Source of the DNA: Deltaproteobacteria bacterium
GTDB lineage: Bacteria > Desulfobacterota > Dissulfuribacteria > Dissulfuribacterales > QOAL01
Assembly: GCA_026988585.1 (NCBI GenBank)
Contig: JALSKY010000239.1
Location: 1-9,308 of the forward strand
Direction: 5' to 3'
Length of the DNA stretch: 9,308 nucleotides
In this document: piece by piece, positions 5,195 to 9,308 of the stretch
Position numbering within the stretch: position 1 is the stretch's first letter
How the letters are laid out: every line of letters starts with the position of its first letter
Notes under the pieces: generated by a model
Databases searched by the model: none
Told to the model about the DNA's origin: nothing
Seen by the model: the letters and a program-made list of their open reading frames with translations, nothing else
Made by a program: the position numbers and the translations under genes

Positions 5195-6628
5195 ATGTCT
5201 TTTCTTGCTCACGGTTTTTCTGAAAGATCTGTAGGGCCAGGAAATGAGGTCCATTTGGCCCCTGCCAGTGCAAGACGCCTCATGGTGATTGCAGTAGCCC
5301 TTTTGATGCTCTTTTCCATTGTCGCAGTGGTAAGTGCCGTGGGTACATACAAGATATCCATGGAAGGCTCCAGGAATCTTCTGGAGACCAGGGCTACAGA
5401 TGTGGCGGTAAATATAGGTTTTGCCTTGGAGAAGGTGGGGCTGGATCCTGAGCTGTTTCCCCGGCTGGTCCAGTCAGACCGGTGGGATTATGTGGCATAT
5501 CTTGCCTTGATGGACAGGGATGGCACAGTTCTTCTCCATTCCAATATGAAGATCATAGGACGGACAGTTCATGATTCTGAGTTGAGCAAGGTGATCCGGG
5601 AGCAGAAGATAATCACCAGATTTCAAAAGATCGCCACTGGCGAAGAGCTCTTTATGCTGGATTTCCCCCTGAAGTTGCATCTGCCTTGGAAGAGTTCAGA
5701 AAGAGACAGGGGATTTGCAGCCCCTTCCAGGGGATTAAAACCATATCCCAAGGCCATAACCCTGGTGCTCAGGGTAGCACTTCATCCCTATCCTGCAGAA
5801 ACTATTGAGAGAAGGGCCAAATTTCAGCTCATAATGATTGTTGCCTCATTGGGCCTGTTGTGGGGACTATCCCTGTTTTTCATCAGGCTTTGGCGGAACA
5901 GCTACAAGTTGGAAAAGCGGCTACAGGAGCAGGAGAGACTTGCTGCACTTGGACAGATGGCTGCGGTACTGGCCCATGAGATACGCAACCCACTGAGTTC
6001 CATAAAGGGGTTTGCCCAGCTTCACATGGAGGATGACTGTGATCCTGATCTGTCAGAAGATATGCGGCTTATAGTGACCCAGGTGGAGCGCCTGGAACGG
6101 CTTACAGAAAATTTGCTGATCTATGCCCGCCCGGCTGTCACCAATCTCCAGGAATTCAATCTCCAGGAACTGTGTGCGGAATTCCAGAGGATTATTCCCT
6201 CTTATGAAATGGATACCATTACCTTACATCTCCATTGTGATGATACTGTAGTAGTGCAGGACAGGGAAAAGTTTATGCAGATCATCCTGAATCTTTTTCA
6301 GAATGCTGTTGAGGCCCTGGGACAGAGTCAGGAAAAGGGTCCAGGTAATATATGGATAGATATCACAGTTGATGATCAGAAGATCCTGTTGGGGGTTGAA
6401 GATGATGGTCCAGGTATCCCTGAAGAGATGAAAAAGGTGTTGTTTCAGCCTTTTGTTACCTCCAAGACCAAGGGCACAGGATTGGGGCTGGCCATTGTCA
6501 AAAGGCTTGCTGACGAGATGGGTGGGGAGGTATTCCTGGAGCAAGGAAGATCCGGGGGCACCAGGATAGTAGTTATGGTCCCTGCAGATATTCAGGCGCC
6601 GGATCAGGATGGTCCGGAGGAGTTTTGA
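5195..6628 (+). CDS. Membrane sensor histidine kinase (ZraS/NtrB-like, orphan)
   Basis: A protein of 477 residues. Transmembrane segments at about 29-50 and 211-232 bracket a periplasmic sensor region of about 160 residues. Part of that region (RWDYVAYLALMDRDGTVLLHS, in two parts RWDYVAYLALMD and RDGTVLLHS, 96-116) resembles a Cache/PAS-like fold. No HAMP domain is evident; a short coiled linker (KLEKRLQEQERLAALGQMA) leads into the HisKA domain. LAHEIRNPLSS (259-269) gives His261 as phospho-acceptor. The ATPase domain is complete: N-box NLFQNAVEA (366-374), G1 DDGPGI (403-408), F-box FQPF (417-420) and G2 GTGLGL (427-432). The family autophosphorylates and passes phosphate to a response regulator, often an NtrC-type sigma-54 activator. 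No response regulator is present within the window, so partner and signal are unknown. Its stop overlaps the radA start by one base. Confidence 0.93.
   Translation: MSFLAHGFSERSVGPGNEVHLAPASARRLMVIAVALLMLFSIVAVVSAVGTYKISMEGSRNLLETRATDVAVNIGFALEKVGLDPELFPRLVQSDRWDYVAYLALMDRDGTVLLHSNMKIIGRTVHDSELSKVIREQKIITRFQKIATGEELFMLDFPLKLHLPWKSSERDRGFAAPSRGLKPYPKAITLVLRVALHPYPAETIERRAKFQLIMIVASLGLLWGLSLFFIRLWRNSYKLEKRLQEQERLAALGQMAAVLAHEIRNPLSSIKGFAQLHMEDDCDPDLSEDMRLIVTQVERLERLTENLLIYARPAVTNLQEFNLQELCAEFQRIIPSYEMDTITLHLHCDDTVVVQDREKFMQIILNLFQNAVEALGQSQEKGPGNIWIDITVDDQKILLGVEDDGPGIPEEMKKVLFQPFVTSKTKGTGLGLAIVKRLADEMGGEVFLEQGRSGGTRIVVMVPADIQAPDQDGPEEF
6616..6622 (+). promoter_or_regulatory. Shine-Dalgarno of radA inside the kinase gene
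   Basis: GGAGGAG lies 5 bases before ATG 6628, within the last codons of the sensor kinase. It supports ATG 6628 over TTG 6625 and translational coupling through the TGATG overlap. Confidence 0.75.
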
Positions 6629-7992
6629 TGGCAAGGAAAAAGATCAATTATGTCTGTATGGAGTGTGGTTTTTCCTCTCCGAAATGGTTGGGAAAGTGCC
6701 CAGAGTGCGGGACTTGGGACAGTCTCCAGGAGGAGGTTATTGGAGGTAACAGCAATGATCTTATGACCTCTATGGTTTCGGCCATGGATGTCCAGACAAT
6801 GGCAGCCATAGATCTGAATGCAGGCCAACCGATACCTACCGGGATGGAGGAGTTTGACCGGGTGCTTGGTGGAGGGTTGGTGCCAGGTGCGGTGATCCTG
6901 CTGGCTGGAGCACCTGGAATCGGCAAGACCACCCTGTTGACCCATACCTTGATGAATCTGGCCCAAAAGGGTCACAGAGTTCTCTATGTGAGTGGCGAGG
7001 AGTCAGCCAGCCAGATCGCACGCAGGGCCAAGCGGATAGGCCATCTTTCAGATCGCTTGCTATTAGCCTGTAACTCCGATGCCAGAGCTATTGTACAGGG
7101 CATAAGAGAGACACGGCCAGGGGTTGTTGCCATAGATTCCATACAGACGATGCATCTACCCGATGTTCCTGGTGTGCCTGGAAGTATGAGTCAGGTGCGG
7201 CATACCAGTTCCATGCTCATGGATCTGTTCAAAGAGTTACAGATACCTGCATTTATCGTAGGTCATGTTACTAAACAGGGGGGGATCGCAGGCCCCATGG
7301 TACTGGAACACATGGTGGATACAGTCCTATCATTCGAGGGGGACAGGAGCCATCAGTTCCGTATTCTCAGGGCAGTAAAAAACAGGTATGGAAGTGTAAG
7401 CGAGATAGGGATCTTCGAGATGACAGGCAGCGGGCTGGTTCAGGTATCCAACCCCTCGAAACTGTTTATAGATCAGAATCCAGGAGAAAAGGCCGGCTCG
7501 GTAATCACGGTCTGTCTTGAAGGAAGCCGTCCGCTGCTGGTGGAGATTCAGGCCCTGGTAACCCAGTCCTATCTTGCCAATCCACGCCGGACTACTGCTG
7601 GTATAGATAGTAACAGGCTGGCCCTCCTCTCTGCCGTTGCTGAACGGCATCTTGGAGTGGGGTTGTTCGACCGGGACATTTTCGTAAATGTGGTGGGAGG
7701 GTTCAGGATTTCAGAACCAGCAGCAGATCTGCCTACTCTCATGGCGGTCTGCTCCAGTCTGCTGTCCAGGCCTCTGGGAATGCAAACTGCGGTGATGGGA
7801 GAGGTTGGGCTTACTGGAGAGATCAGGCCTGTTCCTCAGCTATCCCGCAGGATTAAAGAGGCGCTGCGGCTCGGGTTCAACCGATGTATCGTTCCTGTAT
7901 CAGGCAAGGAGGAGTTGAAGCAGATATCAGGCCTGGAACTGGTACCTGTTGCCTGGCTGCAGGATGCAGTGGATTGCCTTGAAGGCCGGTAA
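6628..7992 (+). CDS. radA: DNA repair and recombination protein RadA (Sms)
   Basis: A protein of 454 residues, normal for bacterial RadA. The N-terminal zinc finger has Cys10, Cys13, Cys24 and Cys27 (CMECG and CPECGTW). The RecA-like ATPase has Walker A GAPGIGKT (94-101), a Walker B region VVAIDS (166-171) and the RadA-specific motif as KNRYG (251-255), where the consensus is KNRFG. The C-terminal Lon-like domain (about 285-454) includes DLPTLMAVCSSLLSRP and GEVGLTGEIRPV but lacks protease function in this family. Known role: a DnaB-like helicase that drives branch migration of recombination intermediates, working with RecA in repair and, in some bacteria, transformation. Start ATG 6628 has a strong GGAGGAG upstream and overlaps the kinase stop. 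I find no convincing terminator after it. Confidence 0.97.
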   Translation: MARKKINYVCMECGFSSPKWLGKCPECGTWDSLQEEVIGGNSNDLMTSMVSAMDVQTMAAIDLNAGQPIPTGMEEFDRVLGGGLVPGAVILLAGAPGIGKTTLLTHTLMNLAQKGHRVLYVSGEESASQIARRAKRIGHLSDRLLLACNSDARAIVQGIRETRPGVVAIDSIQTMHLPDVPGVPGSMSQVRHTSSMLMDLFKELQIPAFIVGHVTKQGGIAGPMVLEHMVDTVLSFEGDRSHQFRILRAVKNRYGSVSEIGIFEMTGSGLVQVSNPSKLFIDQNPGEKAGSVITVCLEGSRPLLVEIQALVTQSYLANPRRTTAGIDSNRLALLSAVAERHLGVGLFDRDIFVNVVGGFRISEPAADLPTLMAVCSSLLSRPLGMQTAVMGEVGLTGEIRPVPQLSRRIKEALRLGFNRCIVPVSGKEELKQISGLELVPVAWLQDAVDCLEGR

Positions 7993-8274
7993 TCTGCAAT
8001 CAAAACTTATTATTCCCCCCTTTTTCCATTTTTATGGGTAATTCGGCTCATATCGGTTTTTCTGTTGTTCATCTTTTAGAGGTTTTTCCTGCCGGGACAA
8101 TATACAGTATTATACATGGTCTTCGGAATAATTTTGATAGAAACCAGTGTAAGAACTAAAAGCCAAAAGGGCTCAAGTTTTCGGGAGAGATTTTCGATGT
8201 CAAAGTAGATACAGATATGAATTTCCCAACCGATGATAGAAGAAATAGATACCATCATTGAGGTGACTTTACCG
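7993..8274. other. Intergenic region between radA and the EAL-HDOD gene
   Basis: These 282 bases hold no recognisable gene and are AT-richer than their surroundings. Two weak hairpins are visible: CCAT-TTTT-ATGG at about 8027-8038, and AGCC-AAAAG-GGCT at 8161-8173. The short palindrome GTATTATAC (8107-8115) contains TATTAT, a possible -10 box, but no matching -35 is evident. I looked for a cyclic-di-GMP riboswitch because the next gene is an EAL protein, but the conserved aptamer core is not visible. Frames through here, such as a 30-codon ORF starting near 8119, show no recognisable family signature. The start of the downstream gene could lie at 8233 instead of 8275. Confidence 0.5.
8260..8266 (+). 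promoter_or_regulatory. Shine-Dalgarno pointing to a TTG start
   Basis: GAGGTGA lies 8 bases before TTG 8275. The longer in-frame options, ATG 8233 and GTG 8263, have no purine-rich site at the right distance. The resulting N-terminus (MKTFLARQPILDR) matches the usual short lead-in of YuxH-type proteins. Confidence 0.65.
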
Positions 8275-9308
8275 TTGAAGACCTTTCTCGCCCGGCAGCC
8301 CATACTTGACAGAAATGAAAAGACCATAGGCTATGAAATCCTGTACAGGTCCGGAGAGGAAAACCGGTTTTTTGAGAAAGACGGTACAGAGGCTACACTG
8401 GAAATATTGCGCAACCTGTTCTGTGATCTGGGAATTCAGCAGGTGGTTGGTCAAAGGGTGGCCTTCATAAATGTTACCAGGGAACTTCTCCTGTCCGATC
8501 TCTCTTTTATCAACCATCAAAAAATCGTTTTGGAAATCCTGGAAGATATATCTGTGGACCAGACCCTGGTAGCGGTTGTCAGTGAACTGAAGGAACAGGG
8601 CTTTTGTATTGCGCTTGACGATTATGGAGAGACTCCGGAATATGAGCCCCTGCTGCCTCTGGTAGATATGATCAAGATAGACTGGCGGGCCGGTTACTCC
8701 CTTGAGGAGATGAAACGGCTGGTAAAGAGATTAAAAGGATTTGGGTTGGCACTCCTTGCAGAAAAGATAGAGACGCGCCATGAGTATGACATGGCCCTGG
8801 AGCTTGGCTTTGAGTATTTTCAAGGTTTTTTCTTTGCTCAGCCCAGGGTGCTCACGGGAAAGAGCTTGCCAACATCCCGTATGGCCTATCTCCAGCTTCT
8901 CTCAAGATTGGAAGAACCCGACGTAGAGTTTTCCGAGATAGCGAGAATCATCTCCAGGGATGCCGGCCTCACTCTAAAACTATTGAAACTGGTGAACTCA
9001 GCGGATGTGGGGCCATCTCGAAAGATAGATTCTATAGAACAGGCAATAGTGTTGTTGGGAGAGAGAACCCTTAGAAGATGGATATCCATAATGGTTTTTC
9101 ATGGCGCCACAGACAAGGTTGTTCCAGAGGCCTTTACTCAGGCGGCGGTTCGAGGTTTTTTCATGGAAGAGATGCTTAACAGTGCAGGGCTCCAGGAGAT
9201 GGCTGGGGCAGGATTTCTCACCGGCCTGCTCTCCATGGCTCCTCTCCTGACAGGTATCTCTATAAAGGCGCTTTTATCCCAGATCCCACTTCATCCTGCA
9301 ATATCCAC
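8275..9308 (+). CDS. EAL-HDOD (YuxH-type) cyclic-di-GMP signalling protein, partial at window edge
   Basis: The first 344 codons are present and the gene runs off the right edge. Residues 4-26 (FLARQPILDRNEKTIGYEIL then YRS) carry the FxARQPIxDxxxxxxxYELL opening typical of this family. The EAL-type domain continues with FINVT (64-68), VLEILED (85-91), IALDDYG (112-118), MIKIDW (132-137), LAEKIET (161-167) and FQGFFFAQP (182-190). An HDOD domain starts near residue 215 with FSEIARIISRDAGLTLKLLK and continues with SIEQAIVLLGERTLRRW (253-269). Known role: the EAL domain may bind or hydrolyse cyclic-di-GMP, while HDOD domains are non-catalytic HD relatives found in signalling proteins. The usual EAL acidic positions appear kept (Glu21, Asn66, Glu87, Asp115, Asp116, Lys134, Glu163, Gln183), but the DDFGTG loop is changed to DDYGET. 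Enzyme activity therefore cannot be called. The start is TTG 8275, chosen from the Shine-Dalgarno; ATG 8233 is the alternative. Confidence 0.9.
   Translation, partial: MKTFLARQPILDRNEKTIGYEILYRSGEENRFFEKDGTEATLEILRNLFCDLGIQQVVGQRVAFINVTRELLLSDLSFINHQKIVLEILEDISVDQTLVAVVSELKEQGFCIALDDYGETPEYEPLLPLVDMIKIDWRAGYSLEEMKRLVKRLKGFGLALLAEKIETRHEYDMALELGFEYFQGFFFAQPRVLTGKSLPTSRMAYLQLLSRLEEPDVEFSEIARIISRDAGLTLKLLKLVNSADVGPSRKIDSIEQAIVLLGERTLRRWISIMVFHGATDKVVPEAFTQAAVRGFFMEEMLNSAGLQEMAGAGFLTGLLSMAPLLTGISIKALLSQIPLHPAIS

Noticed and set aside
6604..7021. - strand open frames opposite the start of radA.
   Set aside because: They are antisense to conserved zinc finger and Walker motifs, and their translations are rich in Pro, Ser and His with no domain.
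7993..8274. Cyclic-di-GMP riboswitch upstream of the EAL-HDOD gene.
   Set aside because: The conserved GEMM aptamer core and paired stems are not visible; only weak unrelated hairpins are present.
8076..8520. - strand open frames of 83 codons across the intergenic region and the start of the EAL-HDOD gene.
   Set aside because: They overlap a clearly conserved coding region on the other strand and show no family features.
1..9308. CRISPR arrays, tRNA or rRNA genes, insertion sequences, phage genes and toxin-antitoxin pairs.
   Set aside because: I saw no regularly spaced repeats, cloverleaf structure, transposase or integrase motifs, or terminal inverted repeats anywhere in the window.

Overview
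The window is an ordinary-looking bacterial chromosomal segment of intermediate GC. Its gene types suggest a Gram-negative, probably a deltaproteobacterium (Desulfobacterota): a ZraS-like sensor kinase, paired HD-GYP and EAL-HDOD signalling proteins, and a compact TtcA-like thiolase. That placement is inference from gene style only; no rRNA or lineage-specific marker is present. I see no tRNA, rRNA, CRISPR array, insertion sequence, prophage or integration scar.

Layout, left to right. (1) On the + strand, the C-terminus of an HD-GYP cyclic-di-GMP phosphodiesterase (cut by the window edge) is followed closely by a degenerate histidine-kinase-like protein that keeps an H-box but has lost recognisable ATP-binding boxes. 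(2) On the - strand is mltG, the membrane-anchored endolytic murein transglycosylase, convergent with the preceding pair. (3) On the + strand is a short TtcA-type tRNA thiolation protein. Between it and mltG lie about 220 bases with two overlapping micro-ORFs that touch the mltG start codon. (4) On the - strand, purD (purine synthesis) is followed by a TsaC/Sua5-family gene (tRNA t6A synthesis), arranged like an operon. The tsaC tail overlaps the tail of the TtcA-like gene by 44 bases. (5) Divergent from purD on the + strand, a two-transmembrane sensor histidine kinase is coupled to radA by a one-base stop/start overlap. (6) After a 282-base gap, a + strand EAL-HDOD (YuxH-type) signalling protein runs off the right edge.

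Taken together, this is core metabolism, tRNA modification, cell wall and recombination housekeeping (purD, tsaC, the ttcA-like gene, mltG, radA) interleaved with signalling genes (HD-GYP, degenerate kinase, orphan sensor kinase, EAL-HDOD). I found no convincing new multi-gene system. The points most worth a second look are the degenerate kinase next to the HD-GYP gene, the inverted repeat between purD and the sensor kinase, the micro-ORFs at the mltG start, and the coupling of an orphan sensor kinase to radA. Several start codons were decided from Shine-Dalgarno (SD) positions, including a TTG start for the EAL-HDOD gene.
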